Of a stretch of DNA of 15,945 nucleotides, positions 1 through 7,576 are shown piece by piece. The stretch is from positions 1 through 15,945 of the forward strand of contig ONYV01000010.1 of the NCBI GenBank assembly GCA_900322105.1, in the 5' to 3' direction. This DNA comes from an uncultured Eubacteriales bacterium (GTDB lineage Bacteria; Bacillota; Clostridia; Oscillospirales; Acutalibacteraceae). Each line of letters starts with the position of its first letter. Position 1 is the first letter of the stretch. The notes beneath the pieces were generated by a model. It did no database searches. It was not told where the DNA came from and saw only the letters and a list, made by a program, of their open reading frames with translations. The translations under genes were made by a program, and so were the position numbers.

Positions 1-2905
1 CAATACCTGTGAAAGTGATCTCATATGTGCCGGCAGTCTTTCCCTCATTGATCTCAACGGTGTAGTCTTTGTCAAGTTCAAGGGTCTTGTTTGTGAGAGT
101 ATCTGTGCCGTCCCAGAAATCTTTGTAGACGAGCTTTGCAGTCGGGGTGTAGGTCTTGCCGTCATAGGTGATAGTCGAATTCCATGTAGACCCTACTTCT
201 TCTTCGCTGCGCGCTGTGCCTTCGCCGTCAAGGTCAACGTATGCGGTCAGTTCTGCAACGTTCTTTGCGGTGATCTCGTAGTTCTTGAACAGGTAGTAAG
301 TAGAATTCAGGAACTTAGCGCCGGTATTGACACGATAAGAACCGATATCAGTGCGAACATTGCCGTCCCAGTCTTCATTATTGGGAGTATTCTCCTGGAA
401 AGCAGGCTTGCCGATGAACTCGACAGGTCCTTTATTGCCGTATTTCTCGGCTGCCGTCTTATATGCTTCGTTTTTGCCCAGATTGTCCTGCGTGATCTCG
501 ATCTTCTCGCCGTATTTATATGTACCGTCACCATGTACGGTCAGTTCTGCAAGTGTTTCAAACACATTGCCGACCTCTGTGTCGCACTCAACAAGCAGTC
601 GGTAGTCTGTGGAAACTCTTGCGTCGTGTTTGTGGCTTGCTTTGCCGATGTTTGCGGTCAGCTTTGTAACTTCGTAAGTATAGTTACCTGCATAGGGGTT
701 GCCTGTTTCGTCAGGATCACATTTTGTAGTCTTCACGCCTTCAAAAGTAAGAGCGGCTTTGGAAGTGATGGTATAGCCCGGCTCGACAACATATTTTCCT
801 GCCGAAGCAGTAACTTCGTTTTTGTCAGCATCATATACCTTTACATCAAACGCATTATCAAGACCCGAAACATCAAACAGGTTCAGGATCTTAAAGGTCT
901 TTTTAACAGTGCCTGTATAAGTGCCTGTGCCTGTGACGGTCACGGTTGCGGTGCCTGCGTCTGTATTATCCGTATATTCCACCGTATAGTCTGTGTCTTT
1001 TGTGAGGGTGTTGCCGTTCAGCGTGACAGTAACAGCAGGAGTGAACGCTTCGCCTGTATATATCACATCTTCCAATCCGCCGATGGTGGCATTGCTGATG
1101 TCGCTCCCGATGATCTCGAAGGTCTTTGTGACCTTGCCGACATAATCTCCGATACCGGTCACGTTTGCAGTTGCTTTACCGATTTCTGTATTATCGGCAA
1201 ACGTCACTTTATAATCGGTGTCTTTGACCAGTTCTGTAGTGCCGTCTTTGACAGTCAGATCGGGTGTGACAGCCTCACCTGTGTAGAGCTGGTCATCAAT
1301 GTCTCCTATTGTAACGTTAGCAATTTTTTTCGTTCCTCTTCTCAGAGTGCCGCTCTGGTTGCTGATGACAGCATAGTTACCTTCGCCTGAGACCAATTCA
1401 CCGTCTGCATCGTACCAGCCGTCAACCAATCCTGCATCTGTGGCTTTATTCGGCAGAGTTGAAGTAGCAGCAATAGAAACCTTTTCGCCGACGATCATGC
1501 TTTGCAAGACATTACAGTCTCTAAACATCATTTGTGTATTTTGTCCGTTGGATGTATCCCAGCTACTGATATTAAGAGAAGAAAGTGAGGTGCATCCTCT
1601 GAACATTTCACTCATATCAGTCACATTGCTGACATTCCATTCGCTCAAGTCAAGCGATTTGATATTTTTGCAGCCGTAGAACATATTTGGAATGCTGGTC
1701 ACGCTTTGAGTATTCCAATCGCTTACACCCGGATCAGATAAGGCAGAGCAATTCATGAAAAGATATGACATATTGGTCACGTTGCTTGTATTCCATTTGC
1801 TTACGTCCACACCGGCCAGATTAGTGCAGCCAGCAAACATCCTGTTCATATCTGTTACATTACTTGTATTCCAGCCGCTTATGTTAAGGCTCGTTAGCGT
1901 TGAGCAATTTCGGAACATACTGCTCATATTTGTTACATTACTTGTATTCCAACCTCTCAGATCCGCCTTAGTGATCTTGCCGCAGCCGCTAAACGCCAAA
2001 CTTATATCCGTTGTGTTTGAAACATCCAGTTTCTTCAGATCAGCTTCTGCAAGGTTGGGGTAGCCAACACACAATTGTGTTATAGACGTATCTGCTTTTG
2101 CGCCGTCCAGCGCAACGACCTTTTTGATATTATTGTGGTAATTGTACCATCCATATGAGTTTGCGCCTGTTCCGTTCGGTATCTGACCGAAAATATACAG
2201 CGTACCGTCTTCTGTCAAGCCCCAGCAATCAGTGCCATCGGTATATTGAAATTTCAGTACAACAAAACTGTTGCCATCCCGGATCTGCTTCGCACCGACT
2301 GTAACATATTCCGATACGTCATTGGTAAAAGTACCGCCTGACACACTGGCGGTGACCGGTTCAGCAACAATATCGTTAACATTAAAACTACCGCCTGAAA
2401 TACTTACTGTGCTTCCTTCCAAACCACTGGCAAGGTTTGCGGTTCCGCTATAGTTTCCGGTAGTAACAATGTAATTGCCTCCCTTAATGTCTAACGAAGA
2501 ATCTGCCTGCAGTTTGAATGGCACTCTATTGTTAGACTGCATAACAGTACCTGTGTGGTCATCACTGCTGTCCGTGATCGTCAGTGTTTGATGCACTATA
2601 AAACAAGTTGAAGGACCAAACTCGATCTTATGTCCGTTCAGGTCAAGAGTAACTTCCCCCATGGAATTTTCAATATCATTGCTCGTAATACTGATGTCAG
2701 CTCCGAGCTTGACATCACCGCCTACCGCAAAGGCAGTTTTCAGATCATTTTCAGTTGTAACGACCGTTACACCCGCCGCACTTGCGACAATGTCTGTGGG
2801 CACGACCTGCGCCACCTGCGGAACATACGCAGAAGTAGCAAGCAGCAGCGCCGCAAAGAGTACCGCTGTTGTGCGAGTAAACGCACGTTTGAATTTGCTT
2901 TCCAT
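1..2905 (-). CDS. Secreted BspA-like leucine-rich repeat surface protein, C-terminus outside window
   Basis: The frame is open from the ATG at 2905-2903 to the window edge (968 codons, no stop). An AAAGGTGAT ribosome binding site at 2912-2920 lies 6 bases before this ATG. Residues 1-45 form a Sec-type signal peptide: basic start (MESKFKRAF), hydrophobic core around 14-27, then small residues with a likely cleavage site in VASAAG. Residues about 46-290 are low-complexity beta-rich sequence with SGGxF motifs. Residues 319-475 hold six W-N-T-S-N-V-T-type repeats of the BspA/DUF285 family, each with an MF..C core. From about residue 527 come at least two copies of a 70-75 residue Ig-like module (YTGEA..P..TV, then DY.V.....N...G.A...VTG.G.Y.G......F.I), of a type common in clostridial surface proteins. 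A third, divergent YDGKTYTP-type module is cut by the window edge. Such proteins are exported and usually cell-wall associated. Ligand and anchor type (sortase, dockerin, other) cannot be told because the C-terminus is missing. Confidence 0.88.
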   Translation of the reverse strand, partial: MESKFKRAFTRTTAVLFAALLLATSAYVPQVAQVVPTDIVASAAGVTVVTTENDLKTAFAVGGDVKLGADISITSNDIENSMGEVTLDLNGHKIEFGPSTCFIVHQTLTITDSSDDHTGTVMQSNNRVPFKLQADSSLDIKGGNYIVTTGNYSGTANLASGLEGSTVSISGGSFNVNDIVAEPVTASVSGGTFTNDVSEYVTVGAKQIRDGNSFVVLKFQYTDGTDCWGLTEDGTLYIFGQIPNGTGANSYGWYNYHNNIKKVVALDGAKADTSITQLCVGYPNLAEADLKKLDVSNTTDISLAFSGCGKITKADLRGWNTSNVTNMSSMFRNCSTLTSLNISGWNTSNVTDMNRMFAGCTNLAGVDVSKWNTSNVTNMSYLFMNCSALSDPGVSDWNTQSVTSIPNMFYGCKNIKSLDLSEWNVSNVTDMSEMFRGCTSLSSLNISSWDTSNGQNTQMMFRDCNVLQSMIVGEKVSIAATSTLPNKATDAGLVDGWYDADGELVSGEGNYAVISNQSGTLRRGTKKIANVTIGDIDDQLYTGEAVTPDLTVKDGTTELVKDTDYKVTFADNTEIGKATANVTGIGDYVGKVTKTFEIIGSDISNATIGGLEDVIYTGEAFTPAVTVTLNGNTLTKDTDYTVEYTDNTDAGTATVTVTGTGTYTGTVKKTFKILNLFDVSGLDNAFDVKVYDADKNEVTASAGKYVVEPGYTITSKAALTFEGVKTTKCDPDETGNPYAGNYTYEVTKLTANIGKASHKHDARVSTDYRLLVECDTEVGNVFETLAELTVHGDGTYKYGEKIEITQDNLGKNEAYKTAAEKYGNKGPVEFIGKPAFQENTPNNEDWDGNVRTDIGSYRVNTGAKFLNSTYYLFKNYEITAKNVAELTAYVDLDGEGTARSEEEVGSTWNSTITYDGKTYTPTAKLVYKDFWDGTDTLTNKTLELDKDYTVEINEGKTAGTYEITFTGI
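1484..1951 (-). repeat. Six tandem 78-base LRR (DUF285-type) coding units
   Basis: The conserved Trp codon of each unit falls exactly 78 bases apart (minus-strand codon starts 1951, 1873, 1795, 1717, 1639 and 1561; residues 319, 345, 371, 397, 423, 449). Each unit reads roughly W-N-T-S-N-V-T-x-M-x-x-M-F-x-x-C, then a leucine or valine-rich strand. The first five are similar in DNA; the sixth (WDTSNGQN) is divergent and looks like a degenerate cap. The exact 26-residue spacing with no indels suggests unit duplication, or strong structural constraint on the solenoid. Confidence 0.9.
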
Positions 2906-2956
2906 TGGTGTATCACCTTTCTTTTGAAATAATTTTGAAAAAACGCTGTGTTGCTG

Positions 2957-2972
2957 CCGCAGATCCCTGCGG
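2957..2972 (-). other. Small hairpin in the leader of the surface-protein gene
   Basis: CCGCAG and CTGCGG form a perfect 6 bp stem around a 4-base loop, about 52 bases before the start codon and downstream of the predicted transcription start. It has no T-run, so it is not a classical terminator. It could stabilise the mRNA or be part of a larger leader structure. I could not match the leader to a known riboswitch. Confidence 0.4.
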
Positions 2973-3032
2973 ACGGGAAAGAGAGACGCTTTCTGTTTGA
3001 AGCCGTAATAATTGATATTTTTTATCGATTTT

Positions 3033-3061
3033 ATTCTAACTCAAAAGCACTGCATTGTCAA
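3033..3061 (-). promoter_or_regulatory. Sigma-A type promoter of the surface-protein gene
   Basis: On the minus strand a perfect -35 TTGACA (3061-3056) is separated by exactly 17 bases from a -10 TAGAAT (3038-3033). Transcription would start near 3026, giving a leader of about 120 bases before the ATG at 2905. This is the best promoter match in the window and implies strong vegetative expression. Confidence 0.8.
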
Positions 3062-3186
3062 CTGATTTTCTGAACTACATCACGCATGATTTGTTTTACC
3101 TTCTTTTATCGCAGCACTCCATCATTCACAAATAAAAAGTTGCGCAGGGATCTTTTCAAAGGCTTGCAGGAGGTTCGGGGGGTGCG

Positions 3187-3218
3187 GGTGTCCGGCAGAC
3201 ACCTTTGCCGAAGGCAAA
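3187..3218. repeat. Hairpin-rich intergenic element: two adjacent stems
   Basis: Two abutting perfect stems are visible: GGTGTC/GACACC with loop CGGCA (3187-3203) and TTTGCC/GGCAAA with triloop GAA (3204-3218). The surrounding bases (about 3160-3280) are G-rich on the plus strand and show no convincing gene on either strand. The arrangement resembles the hairpin cluster at 12885-12951 in style, though not in exact sequence. Such clusters look like dispersed intergenic repeats of gut Clostridia. A role in termination or mRNA stability is possible but not shown. Confidence 0.5.
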
Positions 3219-3268
3219 AGCCGACAGGCAAGACCAAAGTCCTCTGACACTGTTTCGCAAGAAAACTG

Positions 3269-3297
3269 TTGCAGGAGGGCGGCTGATTTGGTATAAT
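3269..3297 (+). promoter_or_regulatory. Extended -10 promoter for the DUF4422 gene
   Basis: A perfect TATAAT (3292-3297) is preceded by TG one base upstream (3289-3290), the extended -10 pattern. Seventeen bases further up is TTGCAG (3269-3274), which matches the -35 consensus only in its first three bases. Transcription would start near 3304, leaving a leader of only about 13 bases before the ATG at 3317. Confidence 0.6.
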
Positions 3298-3316
3298 AGG
3301 ACGTGGTGTATTATGT

Positions 3317-4081
3317 ATGAAAGATATCAAACTCTTTGTCAGTGTTTATCGAGCGGAAACGAAAGCCTGCCCTCCGCTGTATCCTGTATCCGCAGGCGCA
3401 GCCTTATATCAAGTCTCTGATCCCCTGCTCCCCTTGCGGGACGATACGGGGGACAACATCTCAAACAGCAACCCTCAGTTTTGCGAACTGACGGTGCAGT
3501 ATTGGGGATATCGGAATCAGTCTTTCGATATCGGCGGTCTGCTGCATCAGCGGCGGTACTTTGACGTTTCGGATGAGCATCCCTTTGCTTTCGTTGCGCC
3601 GCTGTCTGAAAACCTCTACCAGAGTGTGCAAGCCTACTACAACAAACATGACCGTCAGGAATTTGATGACCTTTCATTAACGCTGAATATCATCAAAACG
3701 CTTTATCCCGACTATCTCGACAGCGCCAAAGCATACTTTAACGGACATAATGCCTATTTCTGCAATATGTTCATGGCGGACTATCCGCTGTTTTGTGAGT
3801 ATAGTCATTGGCTCTTTTCTGTTCTTTCAGAGTATACCAAACAAAAACCTGCCCATCTGCAATATCCCCGTGAGCAGGGAAAGATCGCCGAAAGGTTGTT
3901 CGGCGTCTACTTTACCCATCTGAAACAGCATACCAATATTCCTTGGGCGGAGCTGCCACGGATTCATTTTGCTTCTGTCGGCGGCGCAACGCCCGAAAAT
4001 ACGTCATTTCAAAAACTCTGGTATAGGCTTTGTCCGCCCGGTTCTCTGCGGCGCGGCATCGTCAGAAAGTTCGGACACTAA
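3317..4081 (+). CDS. DUF4422 family putative glycosyltransferase
   Basis: The 254-residue protein begins with a beta strand (IKLFVSVY). It carries the DUF4422 signature in order: DDTGDNIS at 42-49, CELTVQYWGYRNQ at 56-68, then DIGGLLHQRRYF at 71-82, where the family usually has IGLCHYRRYF. The second half (IIKTLYPDYLDSAKAY, CNMFMADYPLFCEYSHWLF near 149-167, and KIAERLF further on) also follows the family. Family members occur in capsule and exopolysaccharide clusters and are regarded as probable sugar transferases, but donor and acceptor are unknown. The stretch between RRYF and the NYY-like helix looks somewhat shorter than usual, and the central Cys-His of the signature is replaced by Leu-His-Gln. 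No signal peptide or membrane segment is seen, so it is probably cytosolic. The ribosome binding site is weak (GGACG, about 13 bases upstream) and the predicted leader is very short. It lies just upstream of glf, which supports a glycan role. Confidence 0.82.
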   Translation: MKDIKLFVSVYRAETKACPPLYPVSAGAALYQVSDPLLPLRDDTGDNISNSNPQFCELTVQYWGYRNQSFDIGGLLHQRRYFDVSDEHPFAFVAPLSENLYQSVQAYYNKHDRQEFDDLSLTLNIIKTLYPDYLDSAKAYFNGHNAYFCNMFMADYPLFCEYSHWLFSVLSEYTKQKPAHLQYPREQGKIAERLFGVYFTHLKQHTNIPWAELPRIHFASVGGATPENTSFQKLWYRLCPPGSLRRGIVRKFGH

Positions 4082-4126
4082 AATTTTCTGCATCGCTCTT
4101 GAAGGGATGCGCCCATTCTTTCCGCT

Positions 4127-4149
4127 AAAAGACAGCCATGCTGTTTTTT
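4127..4149 (+). terminator. Stem-loop with T-run between the DUF4422 gene and glf
   Basis: AAAAGACAGC pairs with GCTGTTTTTT across a CAT triloop, a 10 bp stem with one G-T wobble that merges into a T-run. It lies 46 bases after the DUF4422 stop and about 47 bases before glf. It may end or attenuate transcription from the DUF4422 promoter. The stem is A/T-rich apart from its ACAGC core, so it may be leaky. Confidence 0.55.
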
Positions 4150-4155
4150 ATATTA

Positions 4156-4161
4156 TATAAT
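4156..4161 (+). promoter_or_regulatory. Possible -10 element for glf
   Basis: A perfect TATAAT sits in a very AT-rich stretch (4147-4172) just after the stem-loop at 4127-4149 and 35 bases before the glf ATG. No good -35 hexamer is found 16-18 bases upstream, so this could be chance in AT-rich DNA. Confidence 0.3.
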
Positions 4162-4196
4162 ATATCAAATATCAAAAAGAAAGGTTGATCTTTATC

Positions 4197-5297
4197 ATGT
4201 ACGATTATTTAGTGGTCGGAGCAGGTCTTTTCGGCTCGATCTTTGCCCACGAAGCAAACAAAAGAGGCAAAAAAGTTCTGGTCATCGACAAAAGAAGCCA
4301 TGTTGCAGGCAACATCTACTGCGAACAGATCGAAGGCATCAACGTCCACAAATACGGCGCACATATTTTCCATACCAACGACAAGGCTGTGTGGGAATAC
4401 ATCAATCAGTTTGCAGAGTTCAACAATTACATCAATTCCCCCATCGCCGTCTACAAGGACGAGCTGTATAATCTGCCTTTCAACATGAACACCTTCAGCA
4501 GACTGTGGAACATCCGCACGCCCGAACAGGCTAAGAAGATCATCGCTGAGCAGATCGCCGATCTCAACATCACCGATCCGCAGAACCTTGAAGAACAGGC
4601 GCTTAGCCTTGCAGGACGTGACGTTTACGAAAAACTCGTCAAGGGCTACACCGAAAAGCAGTGGGGTCGTCCCTGCACAGAGCTGCCTGCGTTCATCATC
4701 AAGCGTCTTCCCCTGCGCTTCACCTATGACAACAACTATTTCAACGCAAGATATCAGGGCATTCCCATCGGCGGCTATACCGCTATCATCGACAAGATGC
4801 TCAAAGGCATTGAGGTACTGACCGATACCGATTATTTCGAGTGGATCAAGACAAATGCAGACAGCGTTAAAAAGACCGTGTTCACAGGTCAGATCGACGA
4901 ATTTTTCGGCTATCGTCTTGGCGTGCTGGAATACCGCTCCGTCCGTTTTGAAACGGAAGTTCTCGATACCGACAACTATCAGGGCAACGCCGTTGTCAAC
5001 TATACCGAACGGGAAGTGCCTTACACAAGGATCATCGAACACAAGCACTTTGAATTCGGCACACAGCCAAAGACCGTGATCTCCAGAGAGTATTCCTCCG
5101 AATGGAAGCCGGGCATTGAGCCGTACTACCCTGTCAACAACGACAAAAACAACCGTCTTTATGAAGCATACAAGAAATTAGCGGACGAAACGCCGAACGT
5201 GATCTTTGGCGGCCGTCTGGGACACTACAAATATTATGACATGGACAAGGTCATTGACGTTGCCCTTGCCGCAGTGAAGGAAGAATTTGGTGAATAA
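4197..5297 (+). CDS. glf: UDP-galactopyranose mutase
   Basis: This 366-residue flavoenzyme interconverts UDP-galactopyranose and UDP-galactofuranose in the cytosol, the committed step to galactofuranose glycans. The N-terminus (MYDYLVVGAGLFG) is the FAD-binding GxGxxG Rossmann motif, followed by the acidic strand end VLVIDKR. Family hallmarks follow in order: HKYGAHIFHTND, LYNLPFNMNTF, GYTEKQWGR, ELPAFIIKRLPLRFTYDNNYF, RYQGIPIGGYT, LEYRSVRFET, VPYTRIIEHKHF (a conserved Arg region) and FGGRLGHYKYYDM. Length matches the usual 365-390 residues and resemblance to E. coli Glf is high throughout. The ATG at 4197 is preferred: an in-frame TTG at 4185 would sit directly on the AGAAAGG ribosome binding site (4178-4184), which is 12 bases from the ATG. 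The stop overlaps the next gene, so the two are translationally coupled. Confidence 0.97.
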   Translation: MYDYLVVGAGLFGSIFAHEANKRGKKVLVIDKRSHVAGNIYCEQIEGINVHKYGAHIFHTNDKAVWEYINQFAEFNNYINSPIAVYKDELYNLPFNMNTFSRLWNIRTPEQAKKIIAEQIADLNITDPQNLEEQALSLAGRDVYEKLVKGYTEKQWGRPCTELPAFIIKRLPLRFTYDNNYFNARYQGIPIGGYTAIIDKMLKGIEVLTDTDYFEWIKTNADSVKKTVFTGQIDEFFGYRLGVLEYRSVRFETEVLDTDNYQGNAVVNYTEREVPYTRIIEHKHFEFGTQPKTVISREYSSEWKPGIEPYYPVNNDKNNRLYEAYKKLADETPNVIFGGRLGHYKYYDMDKVIDVALAAVKEEFGE

Positions 5298-7200
5298 TTC
5301 GCTCACAATACTTCGCAGTCTTCTCTTTCCGAAAGGAGATATCTGTCAAAAGGATGCGCTCTATTTTCGCTCTGAAAACGGCTCATCCGTCTACTGCGAA
5401 GAGGAACAACAACTGCATATCGAAGGAACAGTCTCTTTCGATACGTATTTCAACATCCTGCCGCTTTCCCGGTACAAAGAATACTGCTCACTTTCGGAGC
5501 TGTTTCTGCGTCTGAAGATCGGCGGGGAAGTTACGCTGCGTATTTACGGCGTTTCGGGAGAACATTATATTCAATTATTCCCGAAACGAAAGTACGATCT
5601 CTTTCATCCCGATCCTGAAAAACTCGGCGGCAGTTTTGAAGAAGAACTGCTGCTCACAAAAGAGCTTTCTCATTCGTCCGTTTCCGAATGTATCATTGAC
5701 CTGACATGGCTGCTCGATTCCGACCATGATTTCCTGTATTTTACCCTCAGCGGCAAACACGCCGTATGCAGCGGCGGCGAATTGCTTTGCGGCAGTGATG
5801 TCAAAAACGGCGTGAGCATTGCCGCCGTGATCTGCACCTACCGCCGAGAATCCTTCCTGCTGAGGAACCACCGTGAGATCACGGAGTACCTGCACCAAAG
5901 CACGGTCTTTCATCCGAACAATATCCACTTCTATATCGTGGACAACGGCAAAACGCTCAACAGCGCTCTGATCGAGAATGAATATGTCAGTCTGATCCCG
6001 AACAACAACACAGGCGGCAGCGGCGGTTTTGCAAGGGGTTACTATGAAGCCGTCAGCAGCGGCAAAGACTATACCCATATTTTATTCATGGATGATGATA
6101 TGATACTGGACAGTGAGATGCTTCTGCGGATCTACAGCCTGCTGCGGCTGAGAAAAGCAGCCTATCAGAACCTGTCCGCAGGCGCTTCCATGCTGAAACT
6201 CAGCGACCGTTCCACCCTGCACGAAGCCGCCGCTTTCTGGAACGGAAAACAACTGACTTCGATCGGAAACGGTCTGGATATGACAAACCGTGACCATGTT
6301 TTCACGACTGCCTGTCTTCCCGAGGGGAACTATCACGCTTGGTGGTTCTACTGCTTTCCTGCCAACTGGCAGGAAATTCACGGCTATCCCCTGCCCTTTT
6401 TTATCAAAGAGGACGACATAGAATATTCCCTGCGCTGCGCCGATCATATCGCTTCGCTGTGCGGTATCGCCGTGTGGCATGAGGATTTCGACAACAAGTA
6501 CGACGGCTTTCAGGAATACTACATCAAGCGCAACGAACTGATCCTCACATCCGTCTGCCGTCAAAAACCCTATGCGACTTTCCAGATACGAAAGCTGATC
6601 CTCTCTGTTATGAAACAGACCGTTTTTCAGCGCTATTTCTTAGCAGACCTCATCTTTCGCAGCTACAAGGACTACCTCAAGGGCTGGAAACACTTTTATC
6701 TGACCAATACCATCGAACTGAACAAAGAACTGATGGCGTCCTGCGCGCCGCTGCTGAGTGATGAAGAGCTTCAGGAAACATACGGTATTTCTTTTGACAT
6801 CAAAAAATATGAGCGTTCTCTGCAAGAGCCTGAAAATCTGAAAAAGCAAGCCCTTACCCTGAACGGCTATCTCATCCCCACGGCTTTTTACCGTCACGAC
6901 AAGGATGATTTTTCCATCTGCGATCTGGCAAAATGCCGCATTGTCAATTTCTATCGTCACAAACGTGTCCTGCACTATGACACAAATCAAAAAAAAGGTT
7001 TTGTGACGGTAATAAAAAAAAGAATGCTCATCAAAAATATCTTTCGCCTGATCGGTCTGTCCTGCCGTTTTCTGATCTGTTATCCTTTTGTACGCAGAGG
7101 CTACCGCCGCCACATGAAGGAACTGACAAGCAGTGCGATACACTCCTTTTCTCCGACACCCGAAACACTGCCTGTCGATCTCCCTATCAAAAAGTCCTGA
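5290..7200 (+). CDS. GlfT2-like galactofuranosyltransferase (GT2 fold)
   Basis: The 636-residue protein has the layout of mycobacterial GlfT2 and nearly its length: an N-terminal beta-sandwich (about 1-165), a GT-A core, and a C-terminal helical region. In the core, TYRR is at about 183-186, then IVDNGKTL, then NNTGGSGGFARG from 238. The metal-binding DDD follows at 268-270 (FMDDDMILD), then WWFYCFPA, FFIKEDDIEYSLR with the probable catalytic acid, and WHEDFD at 396-401. The probable role is transfer of galactofuranose from UDP-Galf to a lipid-linked or surface glycan at the inner membrane face. No clear transmembrane helix is seen, but a basic, hydrophobic stretch near residues 575-600 could associate with the membrane. 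I start it at GTG 5290, 6 bases after AGGAAG; a TTG at 5287 is too close to that site. It overlaps glf by 8 bases, so product and user of UDP-Galf are co-translated. Linkage and acceptor are unknown. Confidence 0.88.
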   Translation: MNNSLTILRSLLFPKGDICQKDALYFRSENGSSVYCEEEQQLHIEGTVSFDTYFNILPLSRYKEYCSLSELFLRLKIGGEVTLRIYGVSGEHYIQLFPKRKYDLFHPDPEKLGGSFEEELLLTKELSHSSVSECIIDLTWLLDSDHDFLYFTLSGKHAVCSGGELLCGSDVKNGVSIAAVICTYRRESFLLRNHREITEYLHQSTVFHPNNIHFYIVDNGKTLNSALIENEYVSLIPNNNTGGSGGFARGYYEAVSSGKDYTHILFMDDDMILDSEMLLRIYSLLRLRKAAYQNLSAGASMLKLSDRSTLHEAAAFWNGKQLTSIGNGLDMTNRDHVFTTACLPEGNYHAWWFYCFPANWQEIHGYPLPFFIKEDDIEYSLRCADHIASLCGIAVWHEDFDNKYDGFQEYYIKRNELILTSVCRQKPYATFQIRKLILSVMKQTVFQRYFLADLIFRSYKDYLKGWKHFYLTNTIELNKELMASCAPLLSDEELQETYGISFDIKKYERSLQEPENLKKQALTLNGYLIPTAFYRHDKDDFSICDLAKCRIVNFYRHKRVLHYDTNQKKGFVTVIKKRMLIKNIFRLIGLSCRFLICYPFVRRGYRRHMKELTSSAIHSFSPTPETLPVDLPIKKS

Positions 7201-7207
7201 TACAGCC

Positions 7208-7247
7208 AAAAGCACCCCGACAAAAACTCTGTCGGAGTGCTTTTTTT
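7208..7247. terminator. Strong intrinsic terminator between convergent genes
   Basis: AGCACCCCGACA (7211-7222) and TGTCGGAGTGCT (7230-7241) form a 12-base stem with one C-A mismatch around a 7-base loop, followed by seven T on the plus strand (7241-7247). On the minus strand the flanking AAAA (7208-7211) gives a short T-run, so it probably also ends the ireB unit whose stop is at 7249. Confidence 0.9.
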
Positions 7248-7248
7248 G

Positions 7249-7548
7249 TCAGTTTGATTTGGCGGCTTCTTTCAGCGCCTTTTGCAGCCAGACATTACCG
7301 ATGTCGATGGCAAGGAACAAGTTGGGCTTTTCGCTCGTTTTCACGATCGCCTTTCTGGGACTGACGTTAGGGTCGGTACTCATCAGTTGGATTGTGACCT
7401 TATCTGCCAGTTCCATTTCACCTGAGGGTGACTTTGATTTTATCACCATTTTAATGACATACGGATCGCTCATCTTTCCGTAATACAGCGTATCGCCACA
7501 GCGCACCAGCGGCTTTCCCTTGTACTGAAAAAATGTCGTTTCAGCCAT
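7249..7548 (-). CDS. Small conserved-looking protein of unknown function downstream of ireB
   Basis: The 99-residue protein (starts MAETTFFQYKG, ends LKEAAKSN) is not one I recognise. The start is set by an AGAAGGAGG site at 7556-7564, 7 bases before the ATG at 7548; an open frame continues to 7587 but has no comparable site. It has no signal peptide, Cys cluster or membrane segment. The sequence alternates short beta-prone stretches (LYYGKM, VIKMVIKS, VTIQLMS) with polar turns and ends in an amphipathic helix (LQKALKEAA). This suggests a small beta-barrel or sandwich with a C-terminal helix. The gene begins 28 bases after the ireB stop on the same strand, so the two very likely share a transcript. 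The usual ireB partners in Firmicutes, a YqgF/RuvX-type nuclease and a YrzB-type protein, are not what this encodes. Confidence 0.8.
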   Translation of the reverse strand: MAETTFFQYKGKPLVRCGDTLYYGKMSDPYVIKMVIKSKSPSGEMELADKVTIQLMSTDPNVSPRKAIVKTSEKPNLFLAIDIGNVWLQKALKEAAKSN

Positions 7549-7576
7549 TGATCTGCCTCCTTCTCGCTTGCTTCGC

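Noticed and set aside
533..1390. A 285-codon plus-strand frame opposite the surface-protein gene
   Set aside because: Cys- and Phe-rich composition, no ribosome binding site, and the minus strand carries coherent YTG-type repeats throughout.
2906..3026. Riboswitch in the 120-base leader of the surface-protein gene
   Set aside because: Only one small stem is evident and no conserved core of a known class (c-di-GMP, SAM, TPP, preQ1 or others) was recognised.
3106..3330. A 74-codon minus-strand frame in the divergent intergenic region
   Set aside because: It runs through the hairpin element, has biased composition from the repeat, lacks a ribosome binding site and overlaps the DUF4422 promoter.
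4185..4199. Alternative TTG start for glf at 4185
   Set aside because: It would directly follow the AGAAAGG site with no spacing, and adds residues absent from Glf homologues, which begin MYDY.
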